Shown here in pieces: positions 39,663 to 49,642 of a DNA stretch of 64,000 nt. Below the pieces are notes generated by a model. That model ran no database searches, was not told the origin of the DNA, and saw only the letters and a program-made list of their open reading frames with translations. The DNA lies in the NCBI RefSeq assembly GCF_000722685.1, contig NZ_JPFV01000015.1:1-64000 (forward strand), written 5' to 3'. Both the position numbers and the translations under genes were made by a program. The number at the start of each line of letters is the position of its first letter. The stretch's first letter is position 1. The DNA comes from Streptococcus mitis. GTDB taxonomy: Bacteria > Bacillota > Bacilli > Lactobacillales > Streptococcaceae.

Positions 39663-41027
39663 ATGAAAGTTGTTAAATTTGGAGGTAGCTCTCTTGCCTC
39701 TGCTGGTCAATTAGAAAAAGTTTTAAAGATCGTTAAAAGCGATCCAGAACGCCGTTTTGTAGTTGTTTCTGCACCTGGGAAACGCAATGCTGAAGATACC
39801 AAGGTTACGGATGCCTTGATTAAATACTACCGCGACTATGTTGCTGGTAATGATATTAGCAAGAGTCAAAGCTGGATTATAGATCGCTATGCTGCCATGG
39901 TTAGTGAATTGGGACTGAAACCAGCTGTTCTAGAGAAAATTTCAAAAAGCATTCGTGCCTTGGCCACTCTTCCTATTGAAGAAAATGAATTTCTCTACGA
40001 TACTTTCCTAGCAGCGGGTGAAAACAACAATGCCAAATTGATTGCTGCCTATTTTAACCAAAACGGTATCGATGCACGCTATGTTCACCCTCGAGAAGCT
40101 GGGATTGTGGTAACAAGTGAACCTGGCAACGCTCGCATCGTGCCATCAAGTTATGACAAGATTGAAGAATTGACAAATGCAAATGAAGTACTTGTCATTC
40201 CTGGTTTCTTTGGTGTTACTAAGGAAAATCAAATCTGTACCTTCTCACGTGGAGGATCAGACATTACAGGCTCTATCATTGCTGCAGGAGTTAAAGCTGA
40301 CCTCTATGAAAACTTTACGGATGTTGATGGTATCTTTGCAGCTCATCCAGGAATTATCCACCAACCACACTCAATTCCTGAGTTAACCTACCGTGAAATG
40401 CGTGAGTTGGCCTATGCAGGATTCTCAGTCCTTCATGACGAAGCCCTTCTTCCTGCCTACCGTGGAAAAATTCCTCTGGTTATCAAGAATACCAATAACC
40501 CTGACCACCCAGGTACTCGTATCGTTCTAAAACATAGTAGTGATGAATTCCCAGTAGTAGGAATTGCTGGTGACTCTGGTTTTGTCAGCATTAACATGTC
40601 TAAATACCTCATGAACCGTGAGGTTGGATTTGGTCGCAAGGTTCTGCAAATCCTTGAAGATCTCAACATCGGTTGGGAACATATGCCAACTGGTATCGAC
40701 GATCTTTCAATCATTCTCCGTTCTCGCGAGCTAACTCCTATCAAGGAAGAAGAAATCCTACGTCAATTGGTTCAAAAAGCTGAAGTAGACCATGCAGAAA
40801 TCGAACACGACCTTTCAATCATTATGATTGTTGGAGAAAAGATGAAGAGTCACATCGGAGTAACTGCTACTGCGACACGTGCTCTATCTGAAAACAAAAT
40901 CAACATCCAGATGATGTCTCAAGGTTCTAGTGAAGTTTCTATTATGTTCGTTGTCAATAAGGACCAAGAAAAAGCAGCTATTAAAGCCCTTTACAGTGCC
41001 TTTTTTGGCGAAAGTAAGGAAGACTAG
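39663..41027 (+). CDS. lysC: Aspartate kinase (monofunctional)
   Basis: This 454-residue enzyme phosphorylates aspartate, the entry to lysine, threonine and methionine synthesis and to diaminopimelate for the cell wall. The N-terminal KVVKFGGSSLASAGQLEKV and SRGGSDITGSIIAAGV are the kinase signatures. Two C-terminal ACT domains (VSINMSKYLMN, SIIMIVGEKMKSHIGVTATA) give amino-acid feedback control. No homoserine dehydrogenase domain is fused. A DUF956 gene follows two bases after the stop. Confidence 0.95.
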   Translation: MKVVKFGGSSLASAGQLEKVLKIVKSDPERRFVVVSAPGKRNAEDTKVTDALIKYYRDYVAGNDISKSQSWIIDRYAAMVSELGLKPAVLEKISKSIRALATLPIEENEFLYDTFLAAGENNNAKLIAAYFNQNGIDARYVHPREAGIVVTSEPGNARIVPSSYDKIEELTNANEVLVIPGFFGVTKENQICTFSRGGSDITGSIIAAGVKADLYENFTDVDGIFAAHPGIIHQPHSIPELTYREMRELAYAGFSVLHDEALLPAYRGKIPLVIKNTNNPDHPGTRIVLKHSSDEFPVVGIAGDSGFVSINMSKYLMNREVGFGRKVLQILEDLNIGWEHMPTGIDDLSIILRSRELTPIKEEEILRQLVQKAEVDHAEIEHDLSIIMIVGEKMKSHIGVTATATRALSENKINIQMMSQGSSEVSIMFVVNKDQEKAAIKALYSAFFGESKED

Positions 41028-41029
41028 AC

Positions 41030-41401
41030 ATGGCCCAATCTCTTAACAAAACAGTGCTTCTCAATACAACAGGCACCTCCTACCTCTCTATAGCTGGGAA
41101 AGTTGGGAAATTCCTGGTCGGAGATCAGGCTCTGGAATTTTACCCAGATGTCAATGTCGAACAATTTATCCAAATTCCTTGGAGCCATATCAATCAAATT
41201 GGAGCTAATGTCTCTGGTCGCAAAATCAGTCGCCACTTCGAAGTCTTTACAGACAGAGGAAAATTCCTCTTTGCCTCAAAAGACTCAGGTGCCATTCTTA
41301 AAATTGCTCGCGAAAAACTGGGCAATGACAAGGTCGTCAAACTTCCTACCTTGATTCAGACAATTAGCCAAAAATTTAAGAATCTATTTGCAAAAAAGTA
41401 G
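41030..41401 (+). CDS. DUF956 family protein
   Basis: This 123-residue protein matches the DUF956 pattern: VLLNTTGTSYLSIAGKVGKF, DQALEFYPDVNVEQFIQIPW, and GRKISRHFEVFTD. In many Firmicutes a DUF956 gene (manO) sits next to mannose PTS genes. Here it follows lysC by two bases and precedes serS instead, an arrangement found in pneumococci. Its function is unknown; the fold is a small beta-rich (GRAM/PH-like) domain by my reading. The serS promoter lies inside its last codons. Confidence 0.85.
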   Translation: MAQSLNKTVLLNTTGTSYLSIAGKVGKFLVGDQALEFYPDVNVEQFIQIPWSHINQIGANVSGRKISRHFEVFTDRGKFLFASKDSGAILKIAREKLGNDKVVKLPTLIQTISQKFKNLFAKK

Positions 41402-41416
41402 AAACTTTAGTATAAT
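41388..41416 (+). promoter_or_regulatory. serS: serS promoter
   Basis: TTGCAA (41388-41393), a 17-base spacer and TATAAT (41411-41416). The -35 lies inside the end of the DUF956 gene. The predicted start is near 41423, at the head of the T-box leader. Confidence 0.75.
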
Positions 41417-41422
41417 CATAGC

Positions 41423-41599
41423 AACGGATAAGTAGGTTATCTTCTTCTTTCAGAAAGTCTGCGGGTGCTGCGAGCAGATAGGAGGGATAGGTGAAATTCT
41501 ACCGTTAGTAACAATTACATACATAATCAAGTGCACACCTGTGAAGTTGGATGGAACCGTGGCCCTGCCACTCCAACGCTTTGTCAGGTGTGCTTTTTT
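41423..41599 (+). promoter_or_regulatory. T-box leader controlling serS
   Basis: The leader contains the T-box core TGGAACCGTGG near 41551-41561, within a stretch that pairs GTTGGA with TCCAAC as antiterminator. It ends in a terminator, GCACACCTG (41533-41541) with CAGGTGTGC (41585-41593) and six T. Upstream is a long stem I region. Uncharged tRNA(Ser) would hold the antiterminator and let serS be read. I could not place the specifier codon with certainty by eye. Confidence 0.88.
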
Positions 41600-41614
41600 C
41601 ATAAAGGAGTTCTT

Positions 41615-42889
41615 ATGTTAGATATCAAACGCATTCGTACAGACTTTGATGCTGTCGCAGAAAAATTGGCTACACGTGGTGTAGATGCTGCTGTCTTAAA
41701 CGAGATGAAAGAAATCGATGCTAAACGTCGTGACATCTTGGTCAAGGTTGAAACTCTCAAAGCAGAACGAAACACAGTTTCTGCTGAGATTGCCCAAGCT
41801 AAGCGCAATAAGGAAAATGCAGATGACAAGATTGCTGCCATGCAAAATCTATCTGCTGAAGTCAAAGCCTTGGATGCTGCATTGGCAGAAATCGATGCTA
41901 AATTAACAGAATTTACCACTACTCTTCCAAATATCCCAGCTGACAGCGTTCCTGTTGGGGCTGACGAAGATGACAATGTGGAAGTTCGCCGTTGGGGTAC
42001 TCCACGCGAGTTTGACTTCGAACCAAAAGCTCACTGGGATCTTGGTGAAGATCTTGGTATCCTTGACTGGGAACGCGGTGGTAAGGTAACAGGAGCTCGC
42101 TTCCTCTTCTATAAAGGTCTCGGTGCTCGTTTGGAACGTGCTCTCTACAACTTTATGTTGGATGAACATGGAAAAGAAGGCTATACGGAAGTCATCACGC
42201 CTTACATGGTTAACCACGATTCTATGTTTGGTACTGGTCAATATCCAAAATTCAAGGAAGATACTTTTGAACTCAGCGACAGCAATTACGTCCTTATTCC
42301 TACAGCTGAAGTTCCTCTGACAAACTACTACCGTGATGAAATCCTTGACGGTAAAGACCTGCCAATCTACTTCACTGCTATGAGTCCATCATTCCGTTCT
42401 GAGGCTGGTTCTGCTGGTCGTGATACTCGTGGCTTGATTCGTTTGCACCAATTCCACAAGGTTGAAATGGTTAAATTTGCCAAACCAGAAGAATCTTACG
42501 AAGAATTGGAAAAAATGACAGCCAACGCTGAAAATATCCTTCAAAAACTCAACCTTCCATACCGTGTCGTTGCCCTCTCTACTGGAGATATGGGCTTCTC
42601 AGCTGCGAAAACTTACGACTTGGAAGTTTGGATTCCAGCGCAAAACAATTACCGTGAAATCTCAAGCTGTTCAAACACAGAAGATTTCCAAGCCCGTCGT
42701 GCCCAAATCCGTTACCGTGATGAAGCCGATGGCAAGGTGAAACTCCTTCACACCTTGAACGGTTCTGGACTTGCAGTTGGACGTACAGTGGCTGCAATTC
42801 TTGAAAACTACCAAAATGCAGATGGTTCTGTGACCATTCCTGAAGTTCTTCGTCCATACATGGGTGGCGTTGAAGTCATCAAACCATAA
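41615..42889 (+). CDS. serS: Seryl-tRNA synthetase
   Basis: This 424-residue class II synthetase begins with an N-terminal coiled-coil arm ([20 protein letters not shown] through the lysine/glutamate-rich helices to about residue 105), followed by the catalytic core. Motif 2 is near [20 protein letters not shown] and motif 3 near [20 protein letters not shown] start at the ATG at 41615, preceded by AAAGGAG. An open frame from 41531 runs through the T-box terminator and is not coding. The T-box links expression to tRNA(Ser) charging. Confidence 0.97.
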   Translation: MLDIKRIRTDFDAVAEKLATRGVDAAVLNEMKEIDAKRRDILVKVETLKAERNTVSAEIAQAKRNKENADDKIAAMQNLSAEVKALDAALAEIDAKLTEFTTTLPNIPADSVPVGADEDDNVEVRRWGTPREFDFEPKAHWDLGEDLGILDWERGGKVTGARFLFYKGLGARLERALYNFMLDEHGKEGYTEVITPYMVNHDSMFGTGQYPKFKEDTFELSDSNYVLIPTAEVPLTNYYRDEILDGKDLPIYFTAMSPSFRSEAGSAGRDTRGLIRLHQFHKVEMVKFAKPEESYEELEKMTANAENILQKLNLPYRVVALSTGDMGFSAAKTYDLEVWIPAQNNYREISSCSNTEDFQARRAQIRYRDEADGKVKLLHTLNGSGLAVGRTVAAILENYQNADGSVTIPEVLRPYMGGVEVIKP

Positions 42890-42893
42890 AAAT

Positions 42894-42925
42894 AAGGTTT
42901 AGCTATTTCTAGCTAGACCTTTTTT
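42894..42925. terminator. Bidirectional terminator between serS and the TDT transporter
   Basis: AAGGTTTAGCTA pairs with TAGCTAGACCTTTTTT around a four-base loop five bases after the serS stop. The stop codon of the convergent transporter gene lies inside the right arm, so it can serve both transcripts. Confidence 0.8.
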
Positions 42926-43812
42926 CGTAACCAAATCAGATAAGCACCTAATACAAAGAATAAAATAGTTAGGCATATAGCAGTTTCAAACAATACAAGA
43001 TAATCCAGAAATGGAAGTTCCAAGATTCCTTGAGCCATCTTGAGCGAGGTAGCCGTGATAATGGTTGGGAAGGTGAGGGCTGAGAAGGCTGGTTGAAAGC
43101 CTTGTTTTAAAATATTGGGCAGGCGAGTTAAAACAAAGAAAAAGAAGGATTGAGAAGCCAAAATCATGGCAATCAAGAGCCAAGTCGGTAGGCTGGCTCC
43201 TCCAACTCGAACTAGGGAAGCCAAGAGCAGAGAGAAAGGAGCACAATAGATTCCTTCCTGTCCAAGCATAGCTACTGGGAGCGGATGTTTCTTTAAATCA
43301 CTATAAATAAGGGGATAAAGATAGAATGTAAGGAGAAAACCAAAACTCAAGGTCGCATAGGCAATCTCGATAATGCCTGCCAGAGGATAGGTCAAGGCTG
43401 CCACTGCTATTCCCACATAGAGAACCGTCCAGCTTGGAGTCGCATTGACTCTCTTACCTGGACAGGCAAATTTAACTGTGAAACCAGCAATCAAGGACAA
43501 ATCCAAGAGAAATGAAAACCACCAGATTCCTTGTGCTACCAGAGGAAGATGAGGAAACACGCGCAAGACATAAGTCGATAAAATCATTCCAGCCATGGGG
43601 AAGGTAGCCATTCCTGACAAAAGAGGGGGCTTGGTCAATTCTTGCTTTGTTTCTTTCCAATTAAGCAGATGAAAGATAAAAAAGTAAATCCACAAAATCA
43701 AACCCGACATACTCAGTAGATGTGACAGAACTGGCAACATATCTAAAACGAGATTTCCAGCTCCTGCCAAACCTAGCAAACAACCAGAAAATACCAAGGG
43801 GAGTTTTTTCAT
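42913..43812 (-). CDS. TDT/SLAC1-family membrane transporter
   Basis: This 299-residue very hydrophobic protein has about ten predicted membrane helices (MKKLPLVFSGCLLGLAGAGN at the start, repeated LWIYFFIF- and LLASLVRVGG-type segments). The family includes TehA and plant SLAC1 anion channels; streptococcal members have been mislabelled as exfoliative toxin. The substrate cannot be told; tellurite, dicarboxylate or other anions are possible. I start at the ATG at 43812, preceded by GGAGG, rather than at a TTG four codons earlier that would use the ribosome-binding site as coding sequence. It is monocistronic. Confidence 0.85.
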   Translation of the reverse strand: MKKLPLVFSGCLLGLAGAGNLVLDMLPVLSHLLSMSGLILWIYFFIFHLLNWKETKQELTKPPLLSGMATFPMAGMILSTYVLRVFPHLPLVAQGIWWFSFLLDLSLIAGFTVKFACPGKRVNATPSWTVLYVGIAVAALTYPLAGIIEIAYATLSFGFLLTFYLYPLIYSDLKKHPLPVAMLGQEGIYCAPFSLLLASLVRVGGASLPTWLLIAMILASQSFFFFVLTRLPNILKQGFQPAFSALTFPTIITATSLKMAQGILELPFLDYLVLFETAICLTILFFVLGAYLIWLRKKV

Positions 43813-43872
43813 CCTAACCTCCAATAATCATGTTAATTTCAGTATAGCATAAAAGCGCTTAAATGAGGACTT

Positions 43873-43910
43873 AAAAAAACGAAGTCCGTTGATTTCAGAC
43901 TTCAGTTTTT
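43873..43910 (-). terminator. Terminator of the AhpD-like gene
   Basis: GAAGTC/GACTTC with flanking A and T runs and an 11-base loop lies 14 bases past the stop codon of the minus-strand gene at 43924-44475. Confidence 0.75.
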
Positions 43911-43923
43911 GTTCAGATATAAA

Positions 43924-44475
43924 TTAAGCATAAGGTTGCAATTCTGGATTAATTGGTGTATTAGCTAGATTGTTGGCATAGTTACAAAGACTTGCTAGGC
44001 TGACACCAAGGACTACATCCAAGGCATTTTGTTGAGTGTAGCCAGCTTCTAAAAACTCAGTCAAGGCTTCATCTCCTACACGACCTTTGGTATTGATAAC
44101 TGCTAAGGTAAACTTAGCTAGGGTGTCCAATTTAGGATCTGTTTCAATCGGAGTGCGATTGCGAAGGGCTTGTAGCAGGTCATCATTCATCTGGATTTGC
44201 TTGATTGAAAAGGCTGTGTGACCTGCTACGCAGAAGGCACAACCATTAGTTACAGCTGCTGTGATTTGCACCACTTCACGTTCAACAGGTGTCAGACTAT
44301 TGCGACGGTTGATAGCTCCGACAGTTCTGTAAGCTTCTAAGGCAGTTGGGGCATTTGCCAAGAGACCGATTAGGTTGGGAATATAGCCATTGTTATCTTT
44401 TTGCACCGTTTCAAGAACTTCTTTTACTTCTGCTGGTGCTGATTCTACTGTATGGATTGTAAATGTTGTCATCAT
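43924..44475 (-). CDS. Carboxymuconolactone decarboxylase / AhpD-like protein
   Basis: This protein of about 183 residues has the AhpD-type active-site motif CAFCVAGHT (CxxC plus histidine) after REVVQITAAVTNG. Such proteins are alkylhydroperoxidase-like or otherwise use the redox-active cysteine pair; the substrate is not known. I place the start at the ATG pair at 44470-44475, behind AAAGAGG, not at an ATG four codons upstream. It stands alone between two terminators. Confidence 0.87.
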   Translation of the reverse strand: MMTTFTIHTVESAPAEVKEVLETVQKDNNGYIPNLIGLLANAPTALEAYRTVGAINRRNSLTPVEREVVQITAAVTNGCAFCVAGHTAFSIKQIQMNDDLLQALRNRTPIETDPKLDTLAKFTLAVINTKGRVGDEALTEFLEAGYTQQNALDVVLGVSLASLCNYANNLANTPINPELQPYA

Positions 44476-44575
44476 AAAACCTCTTTTCATTTTGTTGAAA
44501 CCTAGTCTATCACAGATTCTATACCTTGTATAATATATATTTTAAATTGCACTGATAAAAATTCTTTATGAAAGT

Positions 44576-44602
44576 AAAAAAACCACACAATCTGTGTGAT
44601 TT
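44576..44602 (-). terminator. Terminator of the AGCS symporter gene
   Basis: CACACA/TGTGTG with flanking AAATCA and GGTTTTTTT on the minus strand, three bases after the stop codon. Confidence 0.75.
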
Positions 44603-44604
44603 CA

Positions 44605-45927
44605 TTATTTATCAAAATACTTTTTAGTCTCAGCAATGACGACTGGTGATAAAACTAAGAGGGCAATCAAGTTTGGCAGAGCCATCAAGGCATTGACGAT
44701 ATCTGCGATAATCCAAACCATATCCAACTCGATAAATCCTCCCAACAAGACCATGAGCACAAAGACCACACGGTAGAGCCAGATGAAACGAACACCAAAG
44801 AGAAATTCGAAACAACGTTCTCCATAGTAGTTCCAACCTAAAATCGTCGTAAAGGCAAAAAGTACAAGGAAGATGGTCAAGAGGGCAGGCCCAAAGTGTG
44901 AAAAGACTGTTGAGAAGGCTGACTGAGTCAAAGCTACTCCATTCAAGTCACTATTCCATACTCCAGTCACCAAAATGGTCAAACCAGTTAGAGTACAGAT
45001 GATGAGGGTATCAATAAAGGTTCCTGTCATGGAAATCAAACCTTGCTCTACTGGTTCATTTGTCTTAGCTGCAGCAGCTGCAATGGGAGCTGAACCCAGA
45101 CCAGATTCGTTTGAGAAGACACCACGCGCCACACCATTTTGGATAGCCATACGAATGCTAGCACCAGCAAATCCACCTACCGCAGCAACTGGACTAAAAG
45201 CTGATGTTAAGATTAGAGCGATTGTAGCTGGTAGTTTCCCGATATTAAAGAAAATAACTGTAAGAGTCCCTAAAATATAAATGATAGCCATAAAAGGAAC
45301 AACAGTAGTTGAAACCTTCGAAATAGACTTGAGTCCGCCAAAGACGGCAATCGCTACTAAGACAGACAAAACGAGAGCTGTGATAGCTGGCGAAATAGTC
45401 GTAGTATTTTGGATAGATTCTGTAATCGAGTTGACCTGGGTGAAGGTCCCGATTCCCAACAAAGCTACTAAGACACCTGCGATAGCAAAGAAGATGGCAA
45501 GTGGTCGCCACTTTTCTCCCATCCCCAAAAGTATATAGTGCATGGGACCTCCTGCAACAGCACCGTTATCGTCTTTAGTCCTGTATTTAATGGCTAATAA
45601 ACCTTCCGCATACTTGGTAGCCATCCCAAAGAAAGCGGCCATCCACATCCAAAAAAGGGCTCCTGGGCCACCAACCTTGATAGCCGTTGCCACCCCGATA
45701 ATATTTCCCGTACCAACTGTGGCTGCTAGAGCTGTACATAGTGCCGCAAAACTGGATACATCCCCATGCCCCTTGTCCTTGGTAAAAATAAGCTGGAAGG
45801 CTTTGGACAGACGCAAAACTTGCAAGAGTCCTAGACGAGCAGTGAGGTAAATCCCTGTTCCGACCAATAAAATCAAGAGGGGAGGTCCCCAAGCAAAAGC
45901 ATCAATTGATTTAAGCAATTCTAACAT
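44605..45927 (-). CDS. Sodium/alanine (glycine) symporter, AGCS family
   Basis: This 440-residue transporter has about 11 membrane helices and imports alanine or glycine with sodium. AGCS hallmarks include ATVGTGNIIGVATAIKVGGP, MWMAAFFGMATKYAEGLLA, AGGPMHYILLGMG, NGVARGVFSNESGLGSAPIA and GERCFEFLFG. The 5' leader contains a glycine riboswitch, which points to glycine as a substrate. GGAG lies just before the ATG. Confidence 0.94.
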   Translation of the reverse strand: MLELLKSIDAFAWGPPLLILLVGTGIYLTARLGLLQVLRLSKAFQLIFTKDKGHGDVSSFAALCTALAATVGTGNIIGVATAIKVGGPGALFWMWMAAFFGMATKYAEGLLAIKYRTKDDNGAVAGGPMHYILLGMGEKWRPLAIFFAIAGVLVALLGIGTFTQVNSITESIQNTTTISPAITALVLSVLVAIAVFGGLKSISKVSTTVVPFMAIIYILGTLTVIFFNIGKLPATIALILTSAFSPVAAVGGFAGASIRMAIQNGVARGVFSNESGLGSAPIAAAAAKTNEPVEQGLISMTGTFIDTLIICTLTGLTILVTGVWNSDLNGVALTQSAFSTVFSHFGPALLTIFLVLFAFTTILGWNYYGERCFEFLFGVRFIWLYRVVFVLMVLLGGFIELDMVWIIADIVNALMALPNLIALLVLSPVVIAETKKYFDK

Positions 45928-45954
45928 TCTATTCTCCTATCTTTTCAACCCCAA

Positions 45955-46110
45955 AAGAAAGAGCACATGCAAGATACATGTACTCTGGAATGCTTAGATA
46001 AATGCCAAAAAGCGGTCTATCCTAGCTCTGTCCTTTTACCTGAGAGTTTGAGCAGTTGCCTGCCTTGCCCCTTCGGTGCCTTTACGGTCTCTCCAGAGTT
46101 CCGTCCATTT
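45955..46110 (-). promoter_or_regulatory. Glycine riboswitch upstream of the AGCS symporter
   Basis: Minus strand: GGACGGAACTCTGGAGAGACC, GGCACCGAAGGGGCAA and AACTCTCAGGTAAAAGGACAGAG (46025-46106) are the conserved glycine aptamer. Only one complete aptamer is obvious. Downstream, GAGTACATG/CATGTGCTC (45961-45986) followed by TTTCTTTT looks like the terminator of the expression platform. High glycine probably changes read-through into the symporter gene; the direction of control is not visible from sequence alone. The rest of the 45928-46270 gap holds no gene. Confidence 0.9.
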
Positions 46111-46269
46111 ACAGTCATGGAAAATCAAACGATTTCCCACTTCTATTAAACTTCATTCGGTGTTGGTATTTAATTGATTCTTATTTTACAAAAAATGTTG
46201 GCTTTTGTCAATGTGTTTATTAGTAAAACTTAATTCAACAGTTTTTACTGTATAAAGCCCGGAATACTT

Positions 46270-48606
46270 CTATCCTTTAAAAGTCACAATAGTTGCCCCG
46301 CTACCTCCAGCATTTTGCGGGGCATAGCCGAAACTCTTGACATGTTTGTTTCTTTGTAGGTATTTGGTGACTCCTTCACGGATGACACCTGTTCCGATAC
46401 CATGGATGATGTCGACTTGGGCCATATTGTTAAGCAGGGCTTGGTCGATAAAGGCATCTAGCTCATTCATGGCTTCTTCATAGCGTTTTCCTCGAAGATC
46501 CAGTCTGGCTTGAGGTCCTCGACCAGAAGTTCGTTTCACCACATTGACCTGTTTCTTCTTGACTTGCTTTTCTTGCTGGGCTTGAACAAGATCAAATTCT
46601 TTCTCTTCCAAGGTCATCTTAATTAAGCCGACTTGGGCTTCCCAGCGATCATCCTTGAGTTGACTGGTCAAGGTACCACGCTGGCCATAACTGAGAACCA
46701 CGATATCATCTCCTACCTTTGGAGCTCGTTTTTTCTTGGCTTTTTGAAGGACCTTGTTTTTAGACAAATCTACTTTTTCAGGAGCCAATTTTTTCAACTT
46801 AGCCTTGGCTTCAATGATTTCATGGGGCTTGAGTTGGGATTTACTATGGAGATTTTTAAGAATCTGGTCACTTTCACTCAGAGCCATGTCCACAATCTCA
46901 CTAGCTTGTTCACGCGCCTTGTTAAGCTCAGTTTCCTTTTCACGATTAAGCTCGTTGTAAAGTTTTTTAAGCGCACGGTTCATCTTGAGATTTTCTTGCT
47001 CCACCTCACGGATATTGTCCAAGCGTTTGCGACTCTCTAACGTCTGCTCTTCCAATTGTTCAATAATTCGATTGACATCATTGTCCTGATCGACCTGCTG
47101 GCTAGCATCCCCTACGATAACTTCAGATAGACCTAGGCGTTTGGCAATTTCAAAGGCATTGCTTCGGCCAGGAACACCCTGCATAAAGCGATAAGTAGGG
47201 CGAAGAGTTGCAGTATCAAACTCCATGCTGGCATTTTGCACAAAGGCTGTCTCAATACCGTAGGCCTTGAGTTCTGGATAGTGGGTGGTCGCCATGGTCT
47301 TGACTTGACGAAGGCGAAGGTCCTCCAGAATAGCCATGGCAAGAGCTGCTCCCTCTTGAGGGTCTGTACCAGCCCCCAATTCATCCAAGAGTAAGAGTGA
47401 ATGTTGGTTGACCTTGCCAAGAATATCCACAATATTGGTCATGTGGCTAGAGAAGGTAGACAAGCTCTGCTCAATAGACTGCTCATCGCCAATATCAGCA
47501 AGGATTTCTTCAAAAATACCAACACGACTTCCCTTATCTGCTAAAACCGGCAAACCAGACTGGGCCATAACCTGCGTCAAGCCGAGGGTTTTGAGCATGA
47601 TGGTCTTCCCACCTGTATTGGGACCTGTAATGACAATAGCTGTTAAATCTTGACCAAAATGGACATCATTTGCGACGGCATTTTTAACCAAAGGATGACA
47701 GACATGGAGCAGTTGAATCTCTTGATTTTCTGACAGCTGGGGTACGACCGCTTGCCTTTCTTGGATAAAGCGGACCTTGGCACGAATCAAGTCCAGATGA
47801 CCGATAATCCAAGCATCATTGGCAATCTCAGCCGCATGAGGGCGGACACGCTCAGAGATTTCTTGGAGAATGCGAAGCATTTCATAGCGCTCATCTGCTC
47901 GCAGACTGGCAATTTCTTCGCTCAGTTTGACCACCTCACGGGGTTCAATATAGACGGTATTTCCACTGGCAGAAATATCATGGACGACACCTGCAATCTT
48001 ATTGCGGTAGGTATTTTTAACTGGCAAAACCTGACGGCCATTTCTGCTGGCAACAATCCCTTCTGTCAACATCTGCGCTTTTTGCTTGAGCAGATCCTGT
48101 AGGACATCGCGTACCTGACTCTCGCTATCATGGATTTTTCGACGGATTCGCGCTAATTCTTCACTGGCGAAATTTTCAATGAAACCTGCATCATTAAAGG
48201 CTTGGAGATTTCCTTGTAATTGCGGAAAATCATGTAATTTCTCAAACCAGAGGGCTAATTCTTCCAAGCTGACATTTTCCAGATTGGCATAAAAACTTTG
48301 CAGTTCTCGGCTAGACAGAAGCACGCGCTTCAAGAGGAGAAACTCCTCGATATTGAGGTCCGCCCCCATCTCCAACCGCTTGCAGACTCCTGCAATTTCC
48401 TTAGTTGCGAGAATGGTAAAATGCGGTTGCTCGATAAAGAGAGCCTGCATTTCCTTCATCTCAGCAAAAGCCTGTTTAATTTTATCTGCTTTGGCAGTCG
48501 GAGCTAGCTGTCTCAATTGCTCCAAGCCCTGCTCGGTCAACAAATGGGGTTCAAACAAGGCCTTGACCTTATTGAACTCTAATGTTTCTAATATTTTCCT
48601 GTTCAT
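46270..48606 (-). CDS. mutS2: Endonuclease MutS2
   Basis: This 778-residue MutS-family ATPase has the Walker A loop [15 protein letters not shown] near residue 335, [18 protein letters not shown], and a long coiled coil ([16 protein letters not shown] onward). A C-terminal Smr nuclease domain carries [12 protein letters not shown] and [14 protein letters not shown]. MutS2 acts on recombination intermediates and, in other Firmicutes, on collided ribosomes, not in mismatch repair. Full length. It follows zapA and cvpA on the same strand. Confidence 0.96.
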   Translation of the reverse strand: MNRKILETLEFNKVKALFEPHLLTEQGLEQLRQLAPTAKADKIKQAFAEMKEMQALFIEQPHFTILATKEIAGVCKRLEMGADLNIEEFLLLKRVLLSSRELQSFYANLENVSLEELALWFEKLHDFPQLQGNLQAFNDAGFIENFASEELARIRRKIHDSESQVRDVLQDLLKQKAQMLTEGIVASRNGRQVLPVKNTYRNKIAGVVHDISASGNTVYIEPREVVKLSEEIASLRADERYEMLRILQEISERVRPHAAEIANDAWIIGHLDLIRAKVRFIQERQAVVPQLSENQEIQLLHVCHPLVKNAVANDVHFGQDLTAIVITGPNTGGKTIMLKTLGLTQVMAQSGLPVLADKGSRVGIFEEILADIGDEQSIEQSLSTFSSHMTNIVDILGKVNQHSLLLLDELGAGTDPQEGAALAMAILEDLRLRQVKTMATTHYPELKAYGIETAFVQNASMEFDTATLRPTYRFMQGVPGRSNAFEIAKRLGLSEVIVGDASQQVDQDNDVNRIIEQLEEQTLESRKRLDNIREVEQENLKMNRALKKLYNELNREKETELNKAREQASEIVDMALSESDQILKNLHSKSQLKPHEIIEAKAKLKKLAPEKVDLSKNKVLQKAKKKRAPKVGDDIVVLSYGQRGTLTSQLKDDRWEAQVGLIKMTLEEKEFDLVQAQQEKQVKKKQVNVVKRTSGRGPQARLDLRGKRYEEAMNELDAFIDQALLNNMAQVDIIHGIGTGVIREGVTKYLQRNKHVKSFGYAPQNAGGSGATIVTFKG

Positions 48607-48708
48607 CTTTATTTCCTTGTCTTTGAATGTCTAGGTGTGATAGCTTCATACATTCTAATAGATTCTAGTCAATCTGTAAACAAAGGGCTAGGAAAACTCC
48701 TGCCCTTT

Positions 48709-49257
48709 TTATCCGATTAAATTTGTCACCCAGATTTGTTTTAGCCAACTGGTTGTTACCGGTATGCTCTGGATGATGTGTTTTGCGACGATACTCTTTT
48801 CAAGAGGATTTTGTATAGCCGCCATGGGAATGGTCGCCAAGATGGTCAAGGCCATTTGCAAGACAAATAAGGTCACCAACATGGACAAGATCCCTGCTGA
48901 AACTTGGAACAACTTACCTCCCAGTTTTTTACTAGGAATCAAGTGTAACAAAAGACCAAGTAAACGACCAATGCTATAGACAATCCCAAATACAAGCAAG
49001 TAGCCGATACCTGCATAAAAGACCTTATCTAACTGAAAGAGTTGATCCGATGGGAAAAAGAAAGTCCCCTGACCTTCCTGTGGATTTGCATAAGGGACCA
49101 ACAAATGAAATTGCTCTCCAAGCCCCTTGTAAAACTGGCCAGCCACAAAAGCCGATGCCAGTGCTGAAATCAGGTAATAAACCTGTAAGAGCAGTCCTCT
49201 CCGATAGCCGATATAAAATCCCCAAGCCAAGACCAATAGAAGAAAGAGTGAAATCAT
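48709..49257 (-). CDS. CvpA family membrane protein
   Basis: This 182-residue protein has about four membrane helices and the family start (ISLFLLLVLAWGFYIGYRRG). CvpA proteins are named from colicin V production and are linked to envelope physiology; the function in streptococci is not known. It overlaps the zapA-like gene by four bases. A GC-rich hairpin (AGGGC...GCCCT, about 48682-48708) right after the stop may be its terminator. Confidence 0.88.
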   Translation of the reverse strand: MISLFLLLVLAWGFYIGYRRGLLLQVYYLISALASAFVAGQFYKGLGEQFHLLVPYANPQEGQGTFFFPSDQLFQLDKVFYAGIGYLLVFGIVYSIGRLLGLLLHLIPSKKLGGKLFQVSAGILSMLVTLFVLQMALTILATIPMAAIQNPLEKSIVAKHIIQSIPVTTSWLKQIWVTNLIG

Positions 49258-49556
49258 AAGGAATCCTCAATCTTGCTCTGTTCTTGCTTGCAAGTCACAA
49301 GCTTGTGACGGAGTTCTTCTAATTCTTGCTCCTTATCATCAAATTCAATCTCACGGCTGAGCTGAGTTGATAAACAGTTGACTGCCAACAAAAGAGCGAT
49401 GGTTTCATCATCTGCACTAGGCATTTGTTCTTTAATTGCTTGGTATTTTTCTGTCGCAACCTTGGCGATTTCCTCCATAAAAAGGTTATCATGCTCGCTT
49501 GTCAAGGTTAATGATTTTTTCCCGAATGTAAATTTGAATCGATTTAGATTTGCCAT
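49254..49556 (-). CDS. zapA: ZapA-like cell division protein
   Basis: This 100-residue protein has the ZapA pattern: RFKFTFGKKSLTLTSEHDN at the start, EEIAKVATEKYQAIKEQMP, ALLLAVNCLSTQL, then a C-terminal coiled coil (KEQELEELRHKLVTCKQEQ). ZapA bundles FtsZ filaments. I start at the ATG at 49556, with GAGGTG seven bases upstream; an in-frame GTG three codons earlier lies within that site. It is coupled by overlap to cvpA. Confidence 0.82.
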   Translation of the reverse strand: MANLNRFKFTFGKKSLTLTSEHDNLFMEEIAKVATEKYQAIKEQMPSADDETIALLLAVNCLSTQLSREIEFDDKEQELEELRHKLVTCKQEQSKIEDSL

Positions 49557-49626
49557 AAAATTCACCTCACGATATTATACCAAAATTCGCTAACTTTGTC
49601 AGTTTTTACAAATTTGCCTGCTTTTA

Positions 49627-49635
49627 TGGTACAAT
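49627..49635 (+). promoter_or_regulatory. rnhC: rnhC promoter, extended -10, very close to the start codon
   Basis: TGG-TACAAT (49627-49635) is an extended -10 box. A weak TTTACA lies 19 bases before it. The -10 ends only seven bases before the rnhC ATG, so the mRNA would begin at or next to the start codon. Confidence 0.55.
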
Positions 49636-49642
49636 AGAAACT

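Noticed and set aside
41531..41614. N-terminal extension of SerS
   Set aside because: The frame passes through the T-box antiterminator and terminator; the ATG at 41615 with AAAGGAG gives the normal SerS start.
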